Origin: Vespula vulgaris
Taxonomy: Eukaryota; Arthropoda; Insecta; Hymenoptera; Vespidae
NCBI RefSeq assembly: GCF_905475345.1
Contig: NC_066597.1
Span: forward strand, 2,122,501-2,186,500
Direction of reading: 5' to 3'
DNA length: 64,000 nucleotides
Below are positions 50,788 through 63,414 of the stretch, piece after piece. The position numbers were made by a program, and so were the translations under genes. The notes under the pieces are model-generated. The model saw only the letters and a list, made by a program, of their open reading frames with translations, had not been told where the DNA came from and ran no database searches. Position 1 is the stretch's first letter, and each line of letters opens with the position of its first letter.

Positions 50788-51504
50788 CTTAATAACGGAG
50801 AAACGGAATTGCAAAAATTATATTAAATAAAGAATAAGTCTGGCAATTGTATATAACAACTAATATTTCGTTTATCAAAATACGATTTTCGCGCGCTAAT
50901 AATTTTGCCCATGCTAACTCACTATGGCAAGAAAGAATGTGTATTCTTCTTTATATTTTATTAATATATATAGAGAGAAAAATGCTAGAAAAACGTTGAA
51001 AAAAGAAAATAATAAAATAGAAACGAGAAGACAATGCGATGTCAAAAGATGATGCATTCGAATGAACGAGAATATTAGATTAGTATTTAAGACGTTAAGA
51101 TATCGATATTTGGCAACTATTCTCTCATTTTCGTAACAGTAATATATAATACACGTCCTATATTTAAAAAATTGACTGAATTATTTTTTTATTTTTCTTC
51201 TAAGAAAATAAAAAAAAAACCTGAAACTGCATTAAATATTAAACTTCTGAATATTCTATATTCTTTCCTAAAAAGAATAAAGAGAGAAAAAAAGAAGAAA
51301 AAAGAAAAAGAAAATACGAGTAGTCCAATCAAAAATGCAAGACGACATATAATTGAATGAAAAAATTTTTCGTGAAATAACTTCATTTTCTTTTCTTATT
51401 TAACTAATATAATCGTTATTTCATCGTAATTCAATTCTAAGTTTTTTAAACGATGCGTTTCGACTTACCACGGGCGTTCAACGAGCGCGTACGCTCTATT
51501 GTTA

Positions 51505-51505
<1 letters not shown>

Positions 51506-51556
<51 letters not shown>

Positions 51557-51612
51557 ATTAATATTACTTTTATTATTATTATTATTACTATTATTATTAT
51601 TATTACTATTAC

Positions 51613-51643
<31 letters not shown>

Positions 51644-51645
51644 TT
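51506..51645. repeat. ATT trinucleotide repeat tract
   Basis: About 140 bases of ATT with occasional ACT or AAT units; a similar tract with the same flavour recurs at 52,118-52,210, just after the orphan exon. Confidence 0.9.
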
Positions 51646-51889
51646 ACTGTCTCTCTTTTTTTCAAATCTATTTTTTGTCTCTATTTTTTCAGTTATACAC
51701 GACACTATATATACCTGATGTTATTAAGAAACAAAAAAATATTATTGAGTGTAATATAAATTAAATATTTGTTACCTATGAAGTTAATTAAAAGGAAGAG
51801 AAAAAAAAGAAGAAAAAAAAAAGAAAAAAATGAAAAGAAAAAAAATTGATAAAGCTTGAGCTTGTACCAACAATTACAGGGGATGCGGG

Positions 51890-52069
51890 TATGCATGCGT
51901 AGCGAATGGCAGGCAGGTTACGATGGTCGATCGATCGTGATCTATCGATCAGATTCATAATCAAGCGATGTCTTGGCAGTCAGAGGATGATCGTCTGAGA
52001 AGGAGTTTAGCTCTGAATGGCCCGCCATCAGTCAAGTCGCATAATTTTCACACATACGTCGACTCCCCT
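51890..52069 (+). CDS. Orphan exon-like stretch, 34 codons from ATG 51,968
   Basis: A possible acceptor (ATTACAG, ending 51,889) is followed by an in-frame TGA at 51,938-51,940, then ATG 51,968 and 34 open codons beginning MSWQSEDDRLRRSLALNGPP and ending HNFHTYVDSP, then the donor GTAAGC at 52,070. The other two + frames and all - frames are closed. Composition is mixed and protein-like, unlike the repeats on either side (ATT tracts). It could be the first coding exon of a gene whose remaining exons are undetected, perhaps including 58,455-58,555. I do not recognise the protein. Confidence 0.4.
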
Positions 52070-52116
52070 GTAAGCAGACTAAGCGTCAGTCGCGAGCCAA
52101 AAAAAATAAATAATTA

Positions 52117-52160
<44 letters not shown>

Positions 52161-52856
52161 GCTATTACTATTGCTATTATTATTATTAATAATATTAATA
52201 TTAATAATCTTTGTCTTGCTTTACAAACAAGTACTATTTTCATTCGTAAGATAAAATTGCATTCAAACACGTGTGTGTATATATGAATTTTTGTGTATGT
52301 CTAAATGAATTGTAATCATGTGTGTATGTAATTAAAAAGATTAGAAAAGAAATAATGTGATAAACAAAAGAAATTTTTGATGATGTTGACCTAAATATTA
52401 GCTGTTTGTGGATTTACAAAAGAATCAATTAAATGGCATTGCGAATGAATCTAAATAAAAAATTCCGGTAATATAAAAAAAATTACTATACATAACTGTT
52501 ATTTACATGGTACGGATTATCTTATGTGTAAAGTATTATTGTCTGAAAAAAATTAAATATAAATTATTTGATTAATATTATACGCATGTGTAGAAAAAAT
52601 TAAATTTATGTATATACGCACACACATACGTACATATATATATATATATGTCTGTGTGTAACGAAACGTAAAAAAAAACAAAAAATCTGTTTAGAAAAGA
52701 TGTATGTCAAAGAAGATAGTTAAATAAATGGAATATGTACTTATATGCGAAACGTGCAATGTAATGTTAATCGAAGTACATATTTTGAAAAGTAGTCGTC
52801 ATACCTCCTGACAGAAGTTTAATTTTTTTTGGTTTTTTAGATGGACAGAAGAATAG

Positions 52857-52906
52857 TAGCGGTAGTAGAATAGTAGTGTAGTAGTAGTAGTAGCAGTAGA
52901 AATAGC

Positions 52907-52982
<76 letters not shown>

Positions 52983-52991
52983 TCAGTAGTA
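52857..52991. repeat. TAG/AGT trinucleotide repeat tract
   Basis: About 135 bases of TAG triplets with a few CAG and AAT variants, nearly perfect between 52,903 and 52,981. Confidence 0.9.
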
Positions 52992-53273
52992 ATAAGGTAA
53001 AGCTTTGAGAATCGTGTACGAAGAGAATGTTATAAATTAGAAATAGAAGAAAAATTATTACGTGTTTCTCGTTTATATTTTAAAACAGATTTTGCATGAA
53101 TTATATAAAAGTGGGCCGTCGTAAAGAACGTAACTTATAAAACGGTACTTATATGATCTCTATATAGCGAAGGAAAAAACGTTTCTCGTGAATGTATGTA
53201 TAAGTTATACAAAGAGCAGTATCTCATTCGTATTTTCCTTCTATTTGTTCTTTTTTGTTTTTTCTCTTTTTTC

Positions 53274-53332
<59 letters not shown>

Positions 53333-54111
53333 GGGAATAAACCTTATCTTCTTCTCTTCCGCTTATTATTCATTATTTTTTCTTTCTCTCTTTCTCTCTC
53401 TCTCTTTCTCTCTTTATATTCATATCTTTCTTTTCCCTTTTTATTATTTCACTTCAAGTTTCTGATCTTCTCTATCATCCTTTCGAGATTGATCGTATAT
53501 AACGATATAAAACGAGGTATCGCAAAGATGACAATCCAGTTTTTGTTTGAGAAACGGACGACTCGAAAAAAATCAGGATCAAAGTGATAAAAGATCATTC
53601 CACTTGCGTTCTATTGCCCGTCAATGAACGATATGAGACGATCTAATAATAAACAATACGCGATACGCGTGTATGTACAAGAGAGACCAACTATGATACA
53701 CGGTATCGTTTGTCCTTGTCATACCTCATTTTTTGACACTTCATTTCTTTCTCTCTCTCTCTCTCTCTCTCTCATTCTGTCTCTGTCTCTATCTCTAAGC
53801 AATCCGCGCGCAACACATTCTCCTTTTTTTTTTTCATTTTTCACACTTTATACAGAATTTAAGGAAAGTATTATCCTTTCCTTTTTCTCTTTCTCTCTAT
53901 TTTTCTTTTTTTGTATTCCAATACAACCATGTACATTCCTTACGCAAATTTCATAGGTAACATTTATTTCTTCTTGCGTTGATCGAAACGTACGTCGTGT
54001 TTTTGTAAGAATTTATTTTAATCTATATCAACACTGAGGTACTTATTTTTTTTTCTTTTGTTTTGTTCATTTTTTTTATTATGTAATGCAAAAAGAAAAA
54101 AAAATTCTCTA

Positions 54112-54156
<45 letters not shown>

Positions 54157-55361
54157 TACGGAACGCAATTTTCTTTCTTTTTTTCTTCTCAATCTTTCCG
54201 TATAAATCGTTTATGATTTATCTTGATCTTAATGTTAATCAATGAAAAATATATCGCCAGTGCTTTAAATACAAATTTCAATTTAGGTGTTACCCACGAA
54301 AGTACAAATCGCTTATGTACTTTCTACAAATATAATGATGTTTATTTATAATCATGTAATAACGGAGAAAGGAAGGAAAATTTTTTGACGATTTGTACAT
54401 TACTCGTGAAATACCCTATATATGCAGAAATTCTTATTCAAGTCAATTTGGATCGAATCGATCTTTTCAGCATATTTTTCGTAAATAGTCTCGTTCAATT
54501 TCAATGAAAATTACCCTTGTAACAATTGCCATGAAGGTCGATCATAAAACAAAAATTAAATCTATGAAAAATCGTGCTTGTTTAAAAAAGAAAAAAATAT
54601 ATCATATGCACAAGATAACGATCGATTTACCAGTTGACGTCGAATTTACAATCTTATCTTTCCTCCCTCCCTCCCTTTTTCTCTCTCTCTTTTCTTTTTC
54701 TGTTAAGAATAATTAAACACGTCAGTAGCGTAATTGGACAAAGTACTTTTTTCCCCTTTCGCTCTCTTTCTCTCTCTCTCTCTCTCTTTCTCTCATTCTC
54801 TCATTCTCTCTCTCTCTCTCTTTCTCAATATTCCTTTTACTACCAAAAATAAGAACTTTGTACTACAATTCTTAGTCGAACTTACTGTTATCTATTGTTA
54901 GCCCTATTTTATATAAAGGAAGATATAAAATATTTCCATTAACATCTTGGGCAATGAAATTTACCTAATCAGATATATCACAACGGTAATCACTAATTAT
55001 GTAAGCATCGCTAATCAAAAATGATAAAGTGTCCGTTTTACACAATCGTTTCTTTATTTTCTCTTTCTCTCTCATTCTTTCTCTTTCTCACATGCCATCA
55101 TTTTTTCCTTGCCTTTCTCTCTCTCTCACTCTCTTTCTATTATGGCATAAACAAAGTGTCCCATTTGTTATCTATTTGTATCATTATGAAACAATGAAGC
55201 ATCTCTCTTTTTTATCAGTTCGTGTCGTTTTTCGATTAATAAACAATACAGTGTGACCTTCATATTTTTTTTTTCCTTAACGAATCATCTTAAATGATTT
55301 CTATTGGATTTTTTGTTTTCCTTTTTGTTCGACATTTGCATTATTTTTCTACGATAGATTT

Positions 55362-55394
55362 CATCATCATCATTATTATTATTAATAATATTAA

Positions 55395-55465
<71 letters not shown>
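55362..55465. repeat. ATT trinucleotide repeat tract
   Basis: A long, nearly perfect ATT microsatellite (from about 55,395 on), preceded by ATC units and by AATAATATTAATATT. Confidence 0.9.
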
Positions 55466-55466
<1 letters not shown>

Positions 55467-57206
55467 ACGACTAATATGAACGGCGACTGTACACGCGTTA
55501 CAATGAAATTTGGATAATTGCCATTTTTTTCTTTGTGTGTTCTTCTCTACTCTTCTAAATCACGCTTCTCTCGCGTGAAATGACGATTAGGAACATGGCA
55601 CGATATTTTTCTATTTCTCGAACCGAAAATAATTTAAGTTCCGAACGTAAGCAACTGCATCTTATCATCGACCGGGAAAGAATAAAAAAAAAAAAAAAGA
55701 CAAAGAACTTGTCGAAGGCAAGAAACGTCGTAGTTTCAAGTGGACTACGTGCTAAAAGTGTGATCAAATAAATTACAAGTATATGTATATGTGTATTTAT
55801 GTGTTTATGTATATACGTGTGTCCGTGAATCACGTAGGACGGCGTCGAGACTCTTGTTCTGCACATTCAATAAATTATTTTTTTTTCGCTCTCTCTTTCT
55901 CTCTCTCTCTCACTCTCATTCTCACGTTAATATAGTTCGCGAATTAACAACCAAACACTATAACATCGCAATTATACAGTACGTTTCGTTCATTCGAAGA
56001 TTTCCTTTTCACGATGATGAAAATTATATTTCATTTTATTTTCTTCTTCTATCTTATTTTCTTTCTCTCTCTCCCTCTCTCTCTCTCCTTCCCCCTCTCC
56101 GTCTTTTTCTCTTTCTTTACTTTTCTTTTTTTATTCTTCATTTGTACGTTTTATTAATCGAAAAATCAACAACTATGTACCTCATCGAACGTGTTCGCCT
56201 GCGAACAGTACAATTGTATTGAAGATCGTTTCTTAGCAGCCCTCCCTTCCCTCTCTTATTCTTTACATATATACTATATATATATATGTATGTATATAAA
56301 CTAGATAGATTTAAATGAGGCACGATGTAAATACCTTACAATCTTAATATGCTGTCGTATTAAAAGGCTCACAGTAAATGAATTTCCGACTTCGTTGAAG
56401 ACGAAAAGGAAGATTTTTACGAAATATCAAATTAAGAAGAAAAAAGATTAAGATAAAGGTAAAGAAAAGAAAGAAAAAGAAAAGAAAAGAAAAGAAAAAA
56501 AAGAAAAGAATAGAAAGAAGAAAAATAACAAACATATTTTAAGATCGTGACAGAAAACGTAGTAAATGCGAAACGAAGATTGCGATACAGTGGTGTGAAT
56601 GAACAAGTTCATGAATATCGAGGATAAATGTATATAAGCTCTATATATAATTTATTTTCTATATTATTTACACTCTAATAAGCTGTTTAGAATCTTCATA
56701 TTCTTCGGAAATGAAGATTCTATGTATTCCTATTTTGTTTTTTTTTTCTTTCTTTCATGCACATCCTTCAAACACTCCGCATGCCGAAATATTGTTAAAA
56801 TATTAAGCAAGTCTCATCGAAATTTTTATTCTCGATTAAATTAAATTTGATTATGACGAAAGAAAAAAAAATATATATATACACATATATATATATATAT
56901 ATTTCGTACAAAATGTTTTATTGATTAGACGAAACGTAATATATATTATACCTACGAAATGACGACGAGTTAAATCGCATCGGCTTTCGATATTTGTGAC
57001 TTTGTACAAAAATATACGTATATTTTAGCCGATCACAAAATCGAACATTTCCAATTAAGAAAGAAAAAAATAAAAAGAAAAAAGAAATGAAATATCGAAT
57101 AAGAGAAGTAATCAGTGTCAAACTTTCTAATTCAGCAGTATTAAAAAGTTCGCAAAGAAATAAATTTTATATCGAAGTAGATTGATGAAAATTCGACGAA
57201 AACTTA

Positions 57207-57252
57207 GGGGAAGGGCGGAGTGGGCGATCGAGGTTCGTGGGGTGGGGTGGGG
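57207..57252 (+). other. G-run cluster, possible G-quadruplex
   Basis: Six runs of three or four G lie within 46 bases (GGGG, GGG, GGG, then GGGG three times separated by single T), in DNA that is otherwise AT-rich. Four runs could stack into a quadruplex, though one connecting loop is about 14 bases. Confidence 0.5.
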
Positions 57253-58454
57253 AGATCAATAGGATCATTTGTAAAAATTATTTTCGAGTCGAGATATTTT
57301 ATCGGTACATCCCATTCATTTCTTGACGCGCATTATTGACTTACGATATTTATCCCTTATTTAAGAAAATAGTCTTGTTCTATACGGCATTATTTTCTTC
57401 ACACAATCAGTCCATTTAGTTTACACCATAATACGTGCTTTCTCACTATAGTGCAGCAGCTTCACGTGTTATTTTTCTTTTTTTTTTTCTTTTTTTTTTC
57501 TTTTCTTTTTTCTTCTTCAGCAATTGCGATCGATGTCTCTTTTTCTTGTCATTTCGACAAATTCGAAAAGTCTTTCGTACGCTAACATCGTAAGAAAATC
57601 GTCGATTTACAATATTGATATGCGATAAATAAAAGAAAACAAAAATACGCACAATTTGATCCACGATTATTTTCAAATTTATAATACAATTTTATAAGAG
57701 ATTGCTCTGCCCAAATATTCAAAAATAAAATAAAATAAAATAAAGTAAAATAAAATAAATAAAAAATATATTCGTCTATCGATCTCTCAATATATGCATT
57801 CATTAACTTTTAATTTTGTATAGACGCAACATACATCCCTATTTTGTTAATACTTCCATTTCTTTATCAATATTATTTCGAACAAACGATTTACTAATGG
57901 GTGCCCAGAGATGAGAATTTTATCTTTGCTTTGCTTTTCTTTCCTTCTCTTCCTTAATGAACACAATCCCGATAACGATATAACGTTGCTGCTTTGTACA
58001 TAGGAATACAAATATGATTAATTTTGATTTAATACTAACTACTAGAAATATTCTCTGGTTACCCCTGCGTTACTTAACAACACTCGTAATGGGCATTTAA
58101 ATTAATTCGTAATTTACGAGAAAATTTATTTCTATTGCCGAAATCAAATAAATCTAATCTCATGTTACAAAGTAATTGCTCGTTATTAAATAAATAAAAA
58201 AAAAAGAAAAAAGAAAAAGAAAAAACAAATCAAGAAAAGAGAAGAAGAAGAAGAAGAAATATTTTGCGAACAAATTTCACATTGTCAAAATCTTAAACGT
58301 AAAACATGAATATGGCAGAGACCTATCAGCTCATTTACTTTGTACATTTAATGATGTTTGTCTGATAACTAAAGATAACATTGACACGGTAGTTGAAAGA
58401 TGAATAAGGGTGATGTGCGATGTGCTCACAAAAGATCTATCATCCCTCCATCAG

Positions 58455-58555
58455 ATAGTAGACGATACCGGCCAACGCGTTGATCCATGTCCACTATGGG
58501 CGAACAGACATATAGATACAATCAGTCAGTCACTATCTACGGTTATTCTGACATC
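58455..58555 (+). CDS. Second orphan exon-like stretch, phase 0
   Basis: A pyrimidine-rich acceptor (CATCCCTCCATCAG, ending 58,454) is followed by an open phase-0 frame beginning IVDDTGQRVDPCPLWANRHI and ending before an ATT microsatellite; possible weak donors are GTTATT at 58,542 and GTATTA at 58,556. A second frame opens at ATG 58,487 (MSTMGEQTYRYNQS). All - frames are closed. The entry phase fits the 51,968 exon (phase 0 out), but a 6.4-kb intron and missing further exons leave this tentative. Confidence 0.25.
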
Positions 58556-58590
<35 letters not shown>

Positions 58591-58612
58591 GTTGTTGTTG
58601 TTATCATTATTA

Positions 58613-58646
<34 letters not shown>

Positions 58647-59058
58647 CATCAATATTAAATGGTATTATTGTTAACAATTAATATTGAAGAGGACATAGTG
58701 CTATTTTCTCTCAAGTTACAAATATCTCTTTAACTCAATAATAATTTCACATTAATAACATTCATAATATATACGTATATCTATATTATTGACATAAACT
58801 TAGGATATTAAATGAAATTTGTTAATGATGTTAAAGAAATTTTTACAATTCGATCGGATGAACCATTCAATTACTTTTTTTTATGATCTCGGGTTAAAGA
58901 AATATGTGGCACTTTTCTTATGTACATTCATAATGATAAACATGCAATAAAGAACACGAAAGGATTTTTTTTATAGAAAGAAGAAAATAGATAATTATAG
59001 TCACTCGCATTTGCCACTTCTACCCTTTTCATGTGATGCGTTTACATAAAAATGTAAC

Positions 59059-59062
<4 letters not shown>

Positions 59063-59116
<54 letters not shown>
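59063..59116. repeat. TA dinucleotide repeat
   Basis: About 27 uninterrupted TA units; one of several TA tracts in the window (15,899, 22,271, 25,068, 50,732). Confidence 0.92.
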
Positions 59117-59129
<13 letters not shown>

Positions 59130-59512
59130 CACATGTCTGTGTGTAAATGTTACACGAAGAAGGATAATATAACTTGCAATAATGTACTTACACGTAGCAT
59201 GCAAGGAATAGAGTGCAAGGAAAGCAGATGCACCGATCTGAGAAAATATTTCGCTACGTATTATCGAAATTTCGGTGAGAATAAAAGCTGTTCACAGATG
59301 ATGAAAAGACATTTATCATAATACACACTCGTGTCTCGTACAATGACTTTCTAATTATGGCAATACAATATTACATGTAAGAAAATAACTCTGAAACTTT
59401 ACCGCTACTCATCAATGCATATCCATTACACCGCATACGCTAAAAGTTATAATTAAAGAAATACGCTAAAGATATATTAAAGAAATAAAGAAACGATATA
59501 TATATATATATA

Positions 59513-59546
<34 letters not shown>

Positions 59547-60028
59547 GAATTTCACTTTGTACCTTCGGAAAAGCAGTCACAAACGGGGGAAGTCTCAAAT
59601 ATTATATATAATAGAAGTAAATACTGGAATTATAATAGTAAAAAATATTATAATATCGTAGATAACTAAAAAGTAGAAATTAAATATTTATATGTTCATA
59701 ACTAATCATTATTACTCAAATCATTGGATCGATGAGAGAACAATGTATTATACATTCTGTAAAAAAGTAGGAGACATGAATACATTGTAGACACATTCTC
59801 ATGTATATGTATGTGCGTGCGTGTTCTTATTTGTAAAATATGAAATACAAAAGTACGCTTGTAACACAACATTGTATTTAAAAACCATTAACAGTTTAAT
59901 TGTGATAATAATAGCAGGTATGTCTCTGATGGTGATATTGAGAATAATAGTAACAGCAGTAGCATTTGTAATAATAATTGTGGTAATGATAATTATAATA
60001 TAACAACGGTATAGAGATAATAATAGTA

Positions 60029-60030
60029 AT

Positions 60031-60094
<64 letters not shown>
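60029..60094. repeat. AAT trinucleotide repeat
   Basis: Some twenty uninterrupted AAT units. Confidence 0.92.
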
Positions 60095-60095
<1 letters not shown>

Positions 60096-63000
60096 GTAAT
60101 ATATAGTATCACAAATATAATTATTATATAATCGTTAATAAATGTGTCTCACAGATTTTATATGTTTCAGACATTATACAACAATCTCTTTAATTTTTTT
60201 TTTTTATTATAAATTACCAACATGCAATATAATACAAGGATTAGAACAAAATTATAAATGTCATAGGGCTCTGATATTCCAACGTTACAGGCAAATTTTA
60301 AAACTGTATAAAAAGCATTAAGGAAAAATATAGATTTTTTGTTTTGCATATTGACAATAAGAACAATAATAGATAATCGTGCATTTTACTTTCAGAAGTA
60401 TAAAATTGTATCTTCGACTGTACATTTATACAATGTAAAAAGCAGTATTAAGTTTAAAGTACTAATGACTATTAAGGAATAATATTTTTTTAAAAAAAGA
60501 CAAAATACTTATGTATGTGAACATCCAGACGCAATATCTTGTAAATGATGTATATATTATTGTAAACAGTAAATTGTTACTAATACATTTATAGTAATTA
60601 ACACTACACATTTACAAGATTGTTGTGTTTGGATAAAAAAAAAAAACCGAACGATGCTGGCTTCAGGGATACCCTTCTAAAAATTAGATTTATTTTTTTA
60701 TAGACTCTTACACTATATCGAATTATGTTGCTTGTCATATTTTTCTTTTTTCTTTTTTTTCTTTTTTTTTTCTTTTTTTTCTTTTTTTTTCTTTTAACGA
60801 TAAAAACGTATTAATGTAATACACCTTTGTACTATTCATTTGATTTATACAAAAGTTCTATTAATTTCTATATATACCTCATAACTACATAAATTTTTTA
60901 TATAATATAACTGAAAGTATGATATATATATATATACATACATACACATACACACATTATTATTAATTTTATGACATATAGAAACATAATATGTCATTTT
61001 ATATAGATAGATTGTGTAATATAAATTAGTATATAATGAAAAATAATTTCCTGCAAAAATAATAGCTTTTAAATAGATGTTTATAAAAGAAGAAAATAAA
61101 TACAAATTTACAAAAATAATTATACTTATATATCAAAACTGAAAAATCAATATTACAATAATTTCATGCAAACAACATTTTAGAAACATGCTTCTAGAAT
61201 CAAATTCCAATTATTTCCAACCAATAATGACCCTAAAGCCAGACTGTATTTTACTTATCATCAACTTGTAGTACCTAAACACCATTACTCGCTTTTCAAC
61301 AGTAAACTAAGTTAAAATTGTGTGTGATCTTTGTATATATTAAAAAGAGAAATATATATATATATAAACGGTAGAAAGACGATTTTAATTCATTGATAAA
61401 CTAAATTCTGATTTTTTTCTTTAAATCTGAATTCTATAGGTCCCTTATAAACTGATTTTTCAACTTTTGCTTAAAGTAAGTAAGCACCAGCCTAACTGAA
61501 AATTACTAATTTAATAATATAATTTAAATTCATACAATTCAAAATAAGAATTAAATTTTCCCTGTTCTCACTTTGCAGAGAGGTACACAGTTTTCATATT
61601 AATAATCACAAATTTGAACATGTATAAAATATCAATTTTAAGACCGCTCTTTAAAACTGTATATTTTATAGTATTTATAAATACTCGCATATCTGTAAGA
61701 TACGCACTGTTCAATATTTGTGATAGAGATTATCTTTTGATAACACTGATTATATCTCTACAACTAAATAATAAAATGTGCAATGAAGAAGTTTATTATT
61801 TCTATATTAGCATATTTTTATCAGGTATCTTTTAAATATTTTCGTATATAACGCTTTACTGCTACCTTTAACTCAATTATCAAGATTAGTGTATTCTACA
61901 GTGAAATACAGATTTTTTTTTTTGTTTGATTAAACAAAATGTGTTTTGATGTTAAATGAATGTTTGGTTGTATGGGAAATATCAAGGGAAAAAAAGTTTA
62001 AACATTGCACAGCCTAATGAATAGTGTTTAGAAAAAATTTCTTTACATGATAAAAATAGAAAAAAAGAAAAGAAAAATAAAACAGAAGAAATCTCTTGAT
62101 ACATATATCATTGTCAATATTATTTTACAAACTCTTACTATAATTATTTGTAGCAGTCTATACACAAATTGACTTTGGTATTTCCAAAGTACTAATCATC
62201 ACTATAACGTTTTTTTTATATATTATCAAGATACACTCTCTATTTTTAATAGAAATAGAAATCTAAATTTAACAAGTTTTTTTATGCCTGAGCAGATATA
62301 GACATCTTATGTTATAAACTAATAAAATCAATAATGTTTGTAATTCTACTATATGCATGTATAGTTAGAAATACGACAAACATATTTGATGATTGAAATG
62401 TACTATATCGTATATTAATATGTCACATGGAAGTTACAAACTTGTTTAGAAGCAAGAACTACCACATTGAAAATGTACTATTTACAATAATCCTATCTCA
62501 TAATTCCAGAAGCAATTTTATAAAGTTGTTCAAAATAAATTGGATTAAATACTTAATACTGTAGAAACAGATAGAATAATCAATAAGAGGATCAATTAAA
62601 AATAGATTCTTAATTACTTATCAATAGTTGTTAATAATCCCCAATACCCAAAGAAGGCAAGGAGTTGCTGTAAGACATGCAAATAATATAATAGTGCAAC
62701 AAAAACTTCTAATTTTGTGCTGTGGTAAGATTTGTATAATTTTAATATGTACCATACTCTTTGCATGAGAAAATAGATTAGGATAAGATAGATTAGATCT
62801 GTAAACATTATTACGTTCACTTTCATAAATACGTGTCGGCAGAATTTCATTATTGTAACAAAAAATAAAGAAGATTATCGAATGTAAAATTTTGTTTGTA
62901 TTCTCCTATTACAATTAACCAAGAGATTTCTCACTACTATTTGTAAGATTAATAAAATGACTAATTTTTCAATGAAAGATTAATATATTTTGACAATATT

Positions 63001-63180
63001 TATTCTAACTGGAAAAAGAAGCAAATGTCATACAAGACGGGATTACAAGAATTTCCAACCATGATCAAAATAAAAAAGAATCCTTATGCATTTTTGGTAG
63101 ATGCTTTACCACATTTCATGCTGAAATAGTGCGGAAAAGTCAAATAATAAATGTCTTTAAATTGTACTCTCTTAACAAGC

Positions 63181-63309
63181 AATAGTGTGTGTGTGTGTGT
63201 TTATGTGTAAAACAGAATATGTGTATGCATGTGTGCATACTATTTATATAATATATATGTATATATGTATATATATATACATACATATATATATATATAC
63301 ACACACACG
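63181..63309. repeat. TG / TA / CA dinucleotide mosaic
   Basis: A TG run (63,185-63,200), ATATGTATAT-type sequence and a short CA run just downstream of the right-edge gene's stop codon, probably within its 3' UTR. Confidence 0.8.
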
Positions 63310-63414
63310 CTACAAATCTTTTCAAACTTAAAAACTGAAGTTACATAAATCTGCAAAGTTTAATGCCAGTTGAAAGAACTCAGTTTCTAAGAGTTTCCAA
63401 GATCAACGAATCGA

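Larger units (their letters stand above)
48086..63414. other. Spacer between Mettl14 and the right-edge gene
   Basis: About 15 kb, very AT-rich. Besides two orphan exon-like stretches (separate entries) it holds simple repeats: TA near 50,732-50,785, ATT at 51,506-51,645 and 52,118-52,160, TAG at 52,857-52,991, TC at 53,276-53,329, CA at 54,114-54,151, ATT at 55,362-55,465 and 58,558-58,648, TA at 59,063-59,116, AAT at 60,029-60,094. A G-rich patch lies at 57,207-57,252. From about 60,100 to 63,150 simple repeats thin out; this may be a long 3' UTR of the - strand gene ending at 63,415. Confidence 0.55.

Noticed and set aside
51453..51764. Frame opening MRFDLPRAFNERVRSI
   Set aside because: Only sixteen non-repeat codons precede a poly-Leu ATT tract. 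The reverse strand has a GTAAGT donor here, so it may be part of some exon, but nothing supports one reading over the other.
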